Assembly (NCBI GenBank): GCA_937921525.1
Contig: CAKZUM010000003.1
Coordinates: 1-7,478 of the forward strand
DNA length: 7,478 nt
Direction: 5' to 3'
Source of the DNA: an uncultured Saprospiraceae bacterium
Lineage (GTDB): Bacteria; Bacteroidota; Bacteroidia; Chitinophagales; Saprospiraceae
The translations under genes and the position numbers were made by a program. The notes beneath the pieces are model-generated. The model was not told the DNA's origin. It ran no database searches and saw only the letters and a program-made list of their open reading frames with translations. Position 1 is the stretch's first letter. The number at the start of each line of letters is the position of its first letter. Shown in pieces: positions 1 through 6,717 of this stretch.

Positions 1-1109
1 TTAAGTGCTTGATCGTAGATTGGAATCGTTACTTCAGTAAACAATTCTTCCGCACGAGGCTGTGGTGGTGGATTTCTTTGATTCAAACAATTGGTATCTC
101 CATTATCTAATGCTCTGGTATCTCCTGTAAAATATCCCCACTCTGCTGTATAAACATGGCTACCATCAAATCGCTCTCGTTCTTCTCTTCTTCGATTCTC
201 TTGGTTAATAATTTCTAATTCCATTCTACCAGAAGAGCTTATTTCTCTAGTAAAACAATGTACCTCTGCCTCTACAACGATTGGTGTAGTAAAAGTACTA
301 TCGCCAACTGTTACTACTTGAGTAGCAACATTGTCTTTTGATCTTGTGAAAACCTGCTCTCGATCTTGCGTATTGCCCATATTGAAATCATAAAAGCGCA
401 TTTCAATAATATGGTCTACCTCCGATAAGGGAATATTGTATCTATTGGATGGTCCGATAAACCGAACAAATTCTTCGTTATTGCCACGCTGCAACTCAGT
501 TACCAATTCTCTTTCAAAGTCTAAAACATTCAGCTCATACCGAAAACTTGGAACTTGAATAGGAGCAATACCTACAAACAAGGTAGCCATTTCTCTAGCC
601 TCTTCCAGTCTAATATTCGTATCCTTATAAGTGTCCTGACGTTTCAAAATGAATTCAAAATGATCGTAAGCTTTTCTTGCACTTCTTCGATCTCTATCTG
701 CTAATAAATCCATACCAGCGTCATATCTAGCTTCCAAGACTTTTTCTTTCGCCTCATATATTTCTCGACTATATGATTGGGCATCAACTGCTTTTCGAGC
801 CGTATTGATCGCCCGTATTTTGGTGTATGCCTCTTCCATCGTTTCGTACTTCTCTTGGATTTTTTCCCACTTAAATGGATTTCGATCCTCTTTCAAATCT
901 GCAATCTCTCGTTCATAGTCATCTAGAAATAAGGGATAAGCGGCTTTTAATATTTTTCTTGACTTGGAGTCATTAGGCTTTTTTTTCAATTTACTTAATG
1001 ATTTCCAGACTGCATCCTTATGATTGCCTTTGTCCAATGCTTTTTCAGCAGTTACACAAGACAGCATCAATAGTAAGGGGAGTAAAAAGGGAATGATTGA
1101 TTTTGCCAT
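1..1109 (-). CDS. Uncharacterised lipoprotein, 3' end cut by window edge
   Basis: The reading frame is open from an ATG at 1107-1109 to the window edge (369 complete codons, no stop), so the C-terminus is missing. The start is followed by a short lysine-containing n-region, a Leu/Pro-rich hydrophobic stretch (residues 5-16) and a lipobox-like MLSC with Cys18, predicting a lipid-anchored envelope protein. Residues about 22-150 are charged and helix-prone, with a TPR-like start (EKALDKGNHKDAVWKSL) and several regularly spaced Tyr/Ala/Lys-rich helices. The rest looks more beta-rich, and a short proline-rich piece (NPPPQP, 346-351) lies near the edge. It resembles, from memory, uncharacterised lipoproteins of Saprospira/Cytophaga-type bacteria; I cannot name a function. 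It probably has its own promoter, because a strong terminator (1434-1468) separates it from the genes upstream. High confidence that it is coding, low on role. Confidence 0.9.
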   Translation of the reverse strand, partial: MAKSIIPFLLPLLLMLSCVTAEKALDKGNHKDAVWKSLSKLKKKPNDSKSRKILKAAYPLFLDDYEREIADLKEDRNPFKWEKIQEKYETMEEAYTKIRAINTARKAVDAQSYSREIYEAKEKVLEARYDAGMDLLADRDRRSARKAYDHFEFILKRQDTYKDTNIRLEEAREMATLFVGIAPIQVPSFRYELNVLDFERELVTELQRGNNEEFVRFIGPSNRYNIPLSEVDHIIEMRFYDFNMGNTQDREQVFTRSKDNVATQVVTVGDSTFTTPIVVEAEVHCFTREISSSGRMELEIINQENRRREERERFDGSHVYTAEWGYFTGDTRALDNGDTNCLNQRNPPPQPRAEELFTEVTIPIYDQAL

Positions 1110-1213
1110 GACTGTGATTTTAAGTTGGTAATGGAATTCTTGTATAGAAACTTTAACAGGGAAAAGGTTAAGCCTTCTATTATAACAGATAGATCAGAGA
1201 GCTACCTGCTTTA

Positions 1214-1262
1214 TTTAAAGATAACTATTTCGGAAAACAAACCTGTTTAAAGATAAGTATTT
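1214..1262 (-). promoter_or_regulatory. Tandem 17-bp direct repeat, candidate twin -7 boxes or operator
   Basis: TTTAAAGATAACTATTT (1214-1230) and TTTAAAGATAAGTATTT (1246-1262) differ at one base and are 32 bp apart, close to three helical turns. On the minus strand each contains TATCTTTA (1216-1223 and 1248-1255), a 7/8 match to the Bacteroidota -7 consensus TAnnTTTG. They lie about 107 and 139 bp upstream of the lipoprotein ATG and point towards it. No good TTTG -33 box sits at standard spacing: the one ahead of the downstream copy is only 14 bp away. They may therefore be two weak promoters, or two sites for one regulator. A third TATCTTTA lies upstream of the ACP-like gene. Confidence 0.45.
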
Positions 1263-1433
1263 AACCGTGTTTTAAAAGATTTGGTTGGTATTCTTGAAGG
1301 AAATGTTAAGGTAGGTGCTTTAAGAATGGAATGGATTATCAGGTCATTAACAACAAATTATTGGTGGCAGATATTTTAAAAAAATAGCTAACACCTTTCC
1401 GTAGACCTCAGGCATTTTCAATAAGATTGAAAT

Positions 1434-1468
1434 AAAAAAACCTCCTTGTTTTTAATACAACAAGAAGG
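1434..1468 (-). terminator. Rho-independent terminator, minus strand
   Basis: Read on the minus strand, CCTTCTTGTT (1468-1459), an 8-nt loop and AACAAGGAGG (1450-1441) form a 10-bp stem with one G-U wobble, followed directly by seven T (1440-1434). On the plus strand the wobble becomes a C-A mismatch and no T tract follows, so the direction is clear. It would end a transcript coming from the ACP-like gene and the tandem units, and it insulates the downstream lipoprotein gene. A second small perfect hairpin (1416-1422 with 1426-1432) lies immediately beyond it. Confidence 0.75.
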
Positions 1469-1712
1469 CTTTATCACTTTTGCTTAGTTAACCAAAATAA
1501 AGAATGGCTGATTTTTGGAGTTTATTCATAGCAACTCATAAGTTTTCTTAGAAGTTACTTAAGAATGAACATCATATAGTGCGATTTCAGATGGAAGATC
1601 ATGACTTAAATTAGCATGAGGTTTAATTACTTAGATATTTGTTTTTGTAGTGTCCCAATTAGTCATAATACTTCCGTCTGTTAATATCGCAATTATTTTT
1701 CTGGGGAAACAT
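1469..1712 (-). pseudogene. Decayed copy 1 of the tandem unit
   Basis: No intact gene is visible. One minus-strand frame reads KIIAILTDGSIMTNWDTT and, after a TAA, ends with LPSEIALYDVHS before another stop; further in-frame stops follow. At the nucleotide level it aligns with copy 2 (1777-2012), for example GG-A/C-AGT, TATG and ACTAATTG in the same order, but with frame-breaking gaps. It ends at the strong terminator 1434-1468. It could equally be a structured RNA that never coded. The coding interpretation is weak because open stretches of this length occur by chance in DNA this rich in A+T. Confidence 0.3.
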
Positions 1713-1729
1713 AATCCCTCTTCTCTTTT

Positions 1730-1762
1730 AAAACCTCCTTGTCACATTTAAAACAAAGGAGG
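1730..1762 (-). terminator. Weaker hairpin terminator, minus strand, copy 2
   Basis: On the minus strand CCTCCTT (1762-1756) pairs with AAGGAGG (1740-1734); two more pairs extend the stem after a bulge, and four T follow (1733-1730) before TTT turns to AAAA. It shares the exact 13-mer ACAAGGAGGTTTT with the terminator at 1434-1468. It lies 14 nt after the TAA at 1777-1779, as expected for the end of the copy-2 unit. The short T tract suggests partial read-through into copy 1. Confidence 0.5.
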
Positions 1763-1776
1763 TCAAAGGATCGCTT

Positions 1777-2012
1777 TTACTCAGTTAACTGAGTATGGTC
1801 TTTCAGTATTATATCCTTTAATTGCTCATAGTAATGAACTATAATACCTTCCCTAGACATTCCATGAAATGTCGTTATAAAGCGATTATTGATGTAAGGA
1901 TTATAATGTGATTATTGGAAAATCTTATTAGGGCATCAAAATCAATTAGTGTTTCATAGTAACTGCCTTGAAAAGTGATCCAAAAATCATTTATACATCC
2001 TAAAATAATGTT
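1777..2012 (-). pseudogene. Frameshifted small gene, copy 2 of the tandem unit
   Basis: The frame of the upstream ACP-like gene resumes after stops and reads from 2012 to 1911 (34 codons, including NDFWITFQGSYYETLIDFDA). The adjacent frame continues from 1911 to a TAA at 1777-1779 (including HYNPYINNRFITTFHGMSRE and a lysine-rich tail ending DHTQLTE). Joined across about 1908-1911, they give roughly 78 residues of protein-like composition, so one frameshift would explain the break. There is no clear in-frame ATG at the front; the only ATG in the second frame (1858-1860) would make a 27-residue peptide. I do not recognise the family. It starts only about 15 bp past the ACP-like stop and ends at its own terminator, so it was probably co-transcribed with it. 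Confidence 0.35.
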
Positions 2013-2027
2013 TCATCAATAGTATAC

Positions 2028-2294
2028 TCATTCTTTTGAGATCTGTATCGTCTCATAGATTAGTGTTATAATATCCTCTGGTGTGTGAATAATAGCACTA
2101 ATATGTTCGACTAATAAGATTTTTGTATTAAATCGAGTATTAAGTAACTGCTCTAATTCTAACAAAAATCCTAAAAATCTAAAATTATCATTTAGCTTTT
2201 CCAAGGTATCGTTCCAGATAATAGTAGCAGCAGCTATATTAAAATGCTCCACAAAAATGGATTGGACAATAGTTCTTATCTCAGCTCTACTCAA
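2028..2294 (-). CDS. Acyl-carrier-protein-like small protein lacking the attachment serine
   Basis: This 88-residue ORF matches the ACP pattern in length and spacing: a first amphipathic helix (IRTIVQSIFVEHFNI, 6-20), an acidic loop, then LEKLNDNF (31-38), a second helix ending LLELEQLL (44-51), and a late TPEDIITLI (71-79) like the Thr-Val-Asp start of ACP helix IV. The canonical Asp-Ser-Leu that carries 4'-phosphopantetheine aligns with Asp36-Asn37-Phe38; the later Leu-Glu pair (47-48) aligns at the correct distance from it. Asn37 cannot be phosphopantetheinylated, so this is a carrier-fold protein with another role, or a decaying gene. The only start near the front is TTG (2292-2294); the frame is closed four codons further upstream and there is no ATG. 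The HTCS gene lies 171 bp upstream, with a candidate operator and -7 box between them. Confidence in the ACP fold is moderate. Confidence 0.5.
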   Translation of the reverse strand: MSRAEIRTIVQSIFVEHFNIAAATIIWNDTLEKLNDNFRFLGFLLELEQLLNTRFNTKILLVEHISAIIHTPEDIITLIYETIQISKE

Positions 2295-2376
2295 TTTACT
2301 AAATGCTTATTTAGATTAAAATCGTTTAATGGATGGCCTATTTTGTATCTGAAGAAATCAGATAAATTTTATAAGG

Positions 2377-2443
2377 TAAAGATAAGTGTAAAGTACTTTT
2401 TGCCTCTGTACAGGTGTAACATAAACGACATATCCTGTAACAT
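2377..2443 (-). promoter_or_regulatory. Candidate HTCS operator and promoter for the ACP-like transcript
   Basis: On the minus strand ATGTTACAGG (2443-2434) is followed by TATGTTACAC (2423-2414). The shared TGTTACA cores are 21 bp apart, a typical distance for AraC-family tandem half-sites on one DNA face. The proximal half-site ends 30 bp before TATCTTTA (2384-2377), a good -7 box, which puts it next to the expected -33 position. No TTTG -33 box is present, as is usual for activator-dependent promoters. A small 6-bp hairpin (TATCTG 2346-2351 with CAGATA 2359-2364) would lie at the start of the leader. The same two 10-mers recur at 6615-6642, upstream of the HTCS gene. Confidence 0.5.
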
Positions 2444-2465
2444 TTTGCCCTAAATACGAGGTTTT

Positions 2466-5400
2466 TTAGATTTCTGAAGGAGTTTTTCCGAATTTTTCCT
2501 TAAATATTTTGGAAAAGTAGTTTGGAGAGGAAAACCCTATTCTATAGGCAATTTCTGATACATTCAGGTCTCCTTCTTTTAATAACTGTAGTCCTTTTTC
2601 AAGTCTGATATTCTTGATTAACACACTTGTAGATTGGTTTGTTAAGGCCTTTATTTTTCGATGTAACTGCATTCTGCTCATTCCAAATTGTTTGCCGATA
2701 ATATCTCCATTCAAGGTTCCAGTCATATTTTCAAGAATGTACGCTCTTAGTTCTTGGAAAAAAGCATCTTCAGAAGCAAACTGTTCCTCTAATTTTTGGC
2801 TATTTTCATTCAATTGATTCGAATATCGCAGTTGTAATAATTGACGTAATTCTATCAGCTTTCTAATACGAATAACTAATTCCTCAGGACTAAAGGGTTT
2901 GTTTAAATAAGCATCTGCCCCACGTTTCAAACCTTCCAATCGACTCTCTAAAGATGCTTTTGCAGTTAGTAAAACTATTGGTATATGAGAAGTACTAAGC
3001 GTTGACCGAAGAATTTGAGTCACTTCAAAGCCATCTTTTTTAGGCATCATTACATCAGAAACAATTAAATCAGGGATAGTCGCTGTAGCTCTTTCAATAC
3101 CAACCTCCCCGTCGCCTGCCTCTAAAATATCGTATACCTCTTCATTGATACAACTTCTAATATAATCTCTCATATCTTGGTTATCTTCAATGATTAATAT
3201 TCTTAGTCGCTCCGACGTTGGTTCTAAAGAGGACTCTAAAGGCACATTTGATAAGGGTTCCAATTCAGTTATTAAAGGGATCATTAGTTTACTTTCTAAC
3301 TTATGACCAGTAGTAATTTCTGAGTTTGCTACATCAGGAATAGGAATTTTCAACATAAATGAAGTACCCTTTCCGACTTTACTAATTACCCATATCTCAC
3401 CTTGTTGCATTTCTACCAATTCTTTCACTAATGACAAGCCTATTCCAGTGCCTTCCTGTTCCCGTGTGGTCGTATTGTCCGCCTGATAAAATCTATTAAA
3501 AATTCGACTTAGTTGCGCTTCTTCAATTCCCAAGCCGCTATCTTTAATTTCTAAACGCAACCAGTCTTTGCTATTCTCTTGTTCTTTTAATAAACTTATT
3601 TGGACCGCCCCTCCTTTAGGGGTGAATTTGATAGCATTAGATACTAGATTGTAAACAATCTTATCCCATTTATCTTTATCAAAATAAGTGTCCCATTCCA
3701 CTTGATTATAAATAATAGAAAGACGTTGTTTTTTCATTACAGCCATTGGCTGTAGTCTATCTATTAGATCTTGTGTATAGGCCACTACATTCCCTCTAAA
3801 AAGCTCTATCTTCATCCCACCACTTTCCAATTTAGACAGATCCAATAACTGATTAATTAGACTCAATAATTGTCTGGCGTTTTTTAAAACACCGCTTAAT
3901 TTTTTCCGATTTCCTTGAGTAGCATCATTTAATAGTTGCTCTGTTGGCCCAATTATCAAAGTAAGTGGAGTTCTGAACTCATGGGTAATATTAGAGAAAA
4001 AACGTGTTTTGGTTTTGTCTAACTGTTTTAATTCTTCGGCTTGTTGTGTAATAATTTTTTTGTCTTCTTCTAATTCATAGGTACGTTTTCGCACCTCTTC
4101 TTCCAATCGTTTTCTATCTTTTTCTAACTTGCGAATTCTCCAATTACCAATAATTAATAAACTAGTGAGACTACAGATTGCCATCAAACCCAAAAACCAC
4201 CATTTTTTATAAAAGGGTAATTGAACTTCTAAAGGAATATTTAATTGTTTGGAAGACCAATCTCCTGTTGAACTTCTACCTTTGATGACCAAATTGTATC
4301 TTCCATAAGGCATATTAATTAAAGAGATTTTATTTTCTTTTGTATAAATCCACTGATCTTGATACCCTTGTATTTTGTATGCGTATTGGTTAATGGCAGA
4401 CTCTCCATAGTCTAACAAGCTAAAAGAAACTTCAAGGATACGATCATTAGGTTGTAAGGTAATAGACTGCGATGCTTTAAAAAGTTCTGTTTTATTATTA
4501 AAATGCTCAGAGTCACTATTCAAAACATTGACCTTAGTTACATAAAGAGGAAGCGCATCATTCTGCTGGAAAATATCTTTAGGATGGAATCGGGTTAAGC
4601 CATTTAAGCCCCCAAAATATAAAGTACTATCCGCTGCTTGAAAATGGGAATAGGTATTAAATTCTTCGTGTGCAATTCCATCCTTAGGGAGATATACTTT
4701 GGTACTAAGGCTTTGTTTATTAAAACACATTAGACCGTAATTACTTGGCAACCATAGATTGTTATATCCATCTTCATATACGGCATAGAGCGTGTTATTA
4801 GACAATCCATTCGCTGTGGTATATTGCTTAAATGTGTTTTGTGCTATATCCCAATGAATTAAACCATTGTTTTTGGTAGCCAACCAAAATGTCCCCTCTT
4901 TATCTTCATACAAATGATTAAGGCTGTTAGTAGGAAGTCCGTCCTTTATCGTATAATGACGAATGATTTCCTCAGTTTCTGGGTTCATTAAAAATAAGCC
5001 ATTATTACTAACTATCCAGATACCTTTTTCGTTTTGATAAATTTGTCGTACCCATATCTGTAAATTATCGAAAGAAGGTAATCGTTTTGCTGTTGTTGTT
5101 GTTTCATCAAAATAAAGAAGACTAATTTCTGTACCAATAAATAGTTTATCTGTGGCTTCATTTCGGAACAATACGGTGCAACCCCTATTGACATCATACG
5201 TGTTTAACTGACGTCTATCAACTGCATATTCAAATAGATTATTTCCTCCCGCTACCCAAAGATGGTCTTGCTCATCTTTATAAAAAGAAAAAGCAGCTAA
5301 GGTCGGCAACTCCATAAATGTTTTCACATCATTGCTAGGTAAATCATAACATGCGTTTCTTACATATCCACCAATCCATAATTGATTATCGGTTTTATAG

Positions 5401-6434
5401 ATACCTCTTAAACTATTTCCCTCTTCGATAATGGTAAAAGGATTTTTGACAAGAGATATTTTTATAATCCCATTTTCGGTAGTTATCCAAAAATTATTTT
5501 GACTATCTACTATTTGTGATGTAGGTTTGATTGCGCAATTCTTACATGGAGCGTTTATTCTTTTATTACTAAATGAAGCACGATAGGACTCATACTGAAT
5601 AATTAGGCTATCTTTTGTTAAATAACCTTGAAAGCCATTGTTGGGAGACAGCAATTTATAATATTTATCTTTAGAAAAGCTTTCAGGCGTGTAGTGCTGG
5701 AACTGTTCATCTACTAGTTGTAGATATTCTATTTTTTGTTCATTAAAGTCTTCTGTTTGAATAAGGACTGATGGCGTAGTCTGAATGATTCTATGAGGAT
5801 AGGAAGAGATAGGATAGGATTTTTTTTTGTTTTTAGAAAAATTAATAACCGCTCCATTATTTAGTAGCCAATAGCTACCATCGGCTGCTTGCTCACATAA
5901 AAACACAGCGGTAAAAACAGTTTCTAGTTGACTAATAGCAGCGAAGCCATCATCATATTTATAAATGGTACCATCTTTAGTACCGATATAAAATATGGCT
6001 CTATTTAGTCTATCTGAACTAAATTCGCTTATGTCTTCAGCCGTAAATAAACCTTCTGTATAACTCTCTATTGACATTAGCGTATCTGCACTTATGTCTA
6101 TAACGCCAACTTTAGCATTTCTACTGGCACTTATTTCTCTATACCATAAGTTGTTATTTTGGTCAACGGCAAATTTAACGGAAACATTTCCCCTTATACC
6201 CAAAAAATCAGCAGAATAGCTTTTAAAATTGTACCCATCATAGCGACTAATAGCACCGGGAGTACTCACCCATATAAACCCTTTTTTATCTTGTAGAATG
6301 TTAAGAACTCTACGATCTGGTAAGCCTTCTTCTACATTTATATGCTCTACATCAAAGATGTATTCCTGTGCCTGAATAGGTAGCACTATGCAGAAAAGAA
6401 AAAATAGGTATAGTGTGTTTTTTAGCCTGTTCAT
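2466..6434 (-). CDS. Hybrid two-component system sensor kinase/AraC-type regulator (HTCS)
   Basis: This complete 1322-residue protein senses a ligand outside the cytoplasm, autophosphorylates, passes phosphate to its own receiver and controls transcription. Residues 1-22 form a signal peptide (ending IQA). Propeller repeats follow to about 620 (for example GFIWVSTPG near 52, GIWIVSNNG near 471, GTFWLATKNNG near 514). A Y_Y_Y domain spans about 665-735 and a membrane span about 745-764, followed by a coiled coil (about 766-806). The kinase has phospho-His818 (SNITHEFRTPL), N-box Asn929/Asn933, G1 DSGLG (965-969) and G2 GTGIGL (995-1000). The receiver has the acidic pair Glu1083/Asp1084, phospho-Asp1127, Thr1157 and Lys1179. 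An AraC/HTH_18 domain occupies about 1235-1320, ending GFSSPNYFSKIFKEKFGKTP. Every key catalytic residue is present and the length is normal. The start is the ATG directly before the signal peptide. HTCS proteins usually control polysaccharide utilisation loci; no such genes are visible here. Confidence 0.97.
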   Translation of the reverse strand: MNRLKNTLYLFFLFCIVLPIQAQEYIFDVEHINVEEGLPDRRVLNILQDKKGFIWVSTPGAISRYDGYNFKSYSADFLGIRGNVSVKFAVDQNNNLWYREISASRNAKVGVIDISADTLMSIESYTEGLFTAEDISEFSSDRLNRAIFYIGTKDGTIYKYDDGFAAISQLETVFTAVFLCEQAADGSYWLLNNGAVINFSKNKKKSYPISSYPHRIIQTTPSVLIQTEDFNEQKIEYLQLVDEQFQHYTPESFSKDKYYKLLSPNNGFQGYLTKDSLIIQYESYRASFSNKRINAPCKNCAIKPTSQIVDSQNNFWITTENGIIKISLVKNPFTIIEEGNSLRGIYKTDNQLWIGGYVRNACYDLPSNDVKTFMELPTLAAFSFYKDEQDHLWVAGGNNLFEYAVDRRQLNTYDVNRGCTVLFRNEATDKLFIGTEISLLYFDETTTTAKRLPSFDNLQIWVRQIYQNEKGIWIVSNNGLFLMNPETEEIIRHYTIKDGLPTNSLNHLYEDKEGTFWLATKNNGLIHWDIAQNTFKQYTTANGLSNNTLYAVYEDGYNNLWLPSNYGLMCFNKQSLSTKVYLPKDGIAHEEFNTYSHFQAADSTLYFGGLNGLTRFHPKDIFQQNDALPLYVTKVNVLNSDSEHFNNKTELFKASQSITLQPNDRILEVSFSLLDYGESAINQYAYKIQGYQDQWIYTKENKISLINMPYGRYNLVIKGRSSTGDWSSKQLNIPLEVQLPFYKKWWFLGLMAICSLTSLLIIGNWRIRKLEKDRKRLEEEVRKRTYELEEDKKIITQQAEELKQLDKTKTRFFSNITHEFRTPLTLIIGPTEQLLNDATQGNRKKLSGVLKNARQLLSLINQLLDLSKLESGGMKIELFRGNVVAYTQDLIDRLQPMAVMKKQRLSIIYNQVEWDTYFDKDKWDKIVYNLVSNAIKFTPKGGAVQISLLKEQENSKDWLRLEIKDSGLGIEEAQLSRIFNRFYQADNTTTREQEGTGIGLSLVKELVEMQQGEIWVISKVGKGTSFMLKIPIPDVANSEITTGHKLESKLMIPLITELEPLSNVPLESSLEPTSERLRILIIEDNQDMRDYIRSCINEEVYDILEAGDGEVGIERATATIPDLIVSDVMMPKKDGFEVTQILRSTLSTSHIPIVLLTAKASLESRLEGLKRGADAYLNKPFSPEELVIRIRKLIELRQLLQLRYSNQLNENSQKLEEQFASEDAFFQELRAYILENMTGTLNGDIIGKQFGMSRMQLHRKIKALTNQSTSVLIKNIRLEKGLQLLKEGDLNVSEIAYRIGFSSPNYFSKIFKEKFGKTPSEI

Positions 6435-6487
6435 GTTTTGCCTATAATAATTCGCTCAAGTGTGTTTACTTCTTGAATATTAGATGG

Positions 6488-6519
6488 ATAAGATAGTCAT
6501 CTATATATCCAAATCCAAA
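6488..6519 (-). promoter_or_regulatory. Candidate promoter of the HTCS gene
   Basis: On the minus strand TTTG (6519-6516), 20 bp and TATCTTAT (6495-6488) fit the Bacteroidota -33/-7 arrangement, with a full -33 match and a 6/8 match to TAnnTTTG. Initiation near 6480 would leave a leader of about 45 nt before the ATG at 6434. The box overlaps an inverted repeat (TAGATG 6481-6486 with CATCTA 6498-6503). An A8 run (6517-6524) and a T10 run (6559-6568) lie just upstream and may bend the DNA. Confidence 0.35.
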
Positions 6520-6614
6520 AAAAATGGGATCAATCAGTTCCTTTTTAATTAAAGTTAGTTTTTTTTTTACAGAGGGGAGGCAAAATAACTTAAACAGCAA
6601 CTGTTCACAAGTAT

Positions 6615-6642
6615 ATGTTACAGGTAGAAAGATATGTTACAC
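6615..6642 (+). promoter_or_regulatory. Second copy of the paired motif, candidate HTCS autoregulatory site
   Basis: ATGTTACAGG (6615-6624) and TATGTTACAC (6633-6642) are identical, and in the same order, to the two 10-mers found on the minus strand at 2443-2414, but the cores are 19 rather than 21 bp apart. The pair lies inside an inverted repeat, TGTTCA (6602-6607) and TGAACA (6646-6651). It is about 180 bp upstream of the HTCS ATG and points away from it. No -7 box lies 30 bp downstream on the plus strand, so it looks like a regulatory site rather than a divergent promoter. Confidence 0.45.
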
Positions 6643-6657
6643 TACTGAACATTTTAA

Positions 6658-6678
6658 AGAATAGAGAATAGAGAGTAG
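6658..6678 (+). repeat. Heptamer tandem repeat, three copies
   Basis: AGAATAG, AGAATAG and AGAGTAG follow one another without a gap. This purine-rich microsatellite lies in the intergenic region between the paired motif and the REP-like palindromes. No function is evident; copy number could vary by slippage. Confidence 0.6.
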
Positions 6679-6717
6679 AGATCGTCAGCTATAAAAGTGG
6701 TAGTCTTGTAAGTTTGC

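Larger units (their letters stand above)
1430..2000 (-). repeat. Diverged tandem duplication, period about 295 bp
   Basis: Two consecutive blocks, about 1430-1700 and 1730-2000, share ordered anchors at near-constant offset: AAAACCTCCTTGT (1437 and 1730), GTTAAC (1487 and 1784), TCATAG (1526 and 1826), GCGATT (1581 and 1882) and CAATTAGT (1656 and 1943). Offsets of 287-301 bp show small indels between anchors. On the minus strand GTTAACTAAGCAAAAGTGAT and GTTAACTGAGTAAAAGCGAT match at 17 of 20 positions, and each is followed by a hairpin terminator. The duplicated unit therefore includes a gene (or RNA) end together with its terminator. Indels that are not multiples of three argue that at least one copy is not an intact coding sequence. 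Confidence 0.6.

Noticed and set aside
309..314. Another TGTTAC inside the lipoprotein gene
   Set aside because: A single hexamer without the paired half-site in coding sequence is expected by chance.
2244..2453. Plus-strand 69-codon ORF
   Set aside because: It overlaps the front of the ACP-like gene and the candidate operator on the opposite strand, and its translation shows no family features.
1110..2465. tRNA, rRNA or CRISPR array in the gene-poor region
   Set aside because: There are no cloverleaf arms, no conserved TPsiC-like box and no short regularly spaced identical repeats; the only repeats are those described.
2449..2467. Short CCT...AGG hairpin followed by six T on the plus strand
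   Set aside because: The stem is only 3 bp and no plus-strand gene precedes it.
2614..2817. Plus-strand 67-codon ORF
   Set aside because: It is antisense to the AraC and linker region of the HTCS gene, whose frame is clearly the real one.
5012..5197. Minus-strand 61-codon ORF
   Set aside because: It is an alternative frame within the HTCS propeller, with a low-complexity glutamine run.
6500..6570. A and T runs as a terminator
   Set aside because: No stem precedes the T10 run; the tracts are more likely part of the HTCS upstream region.
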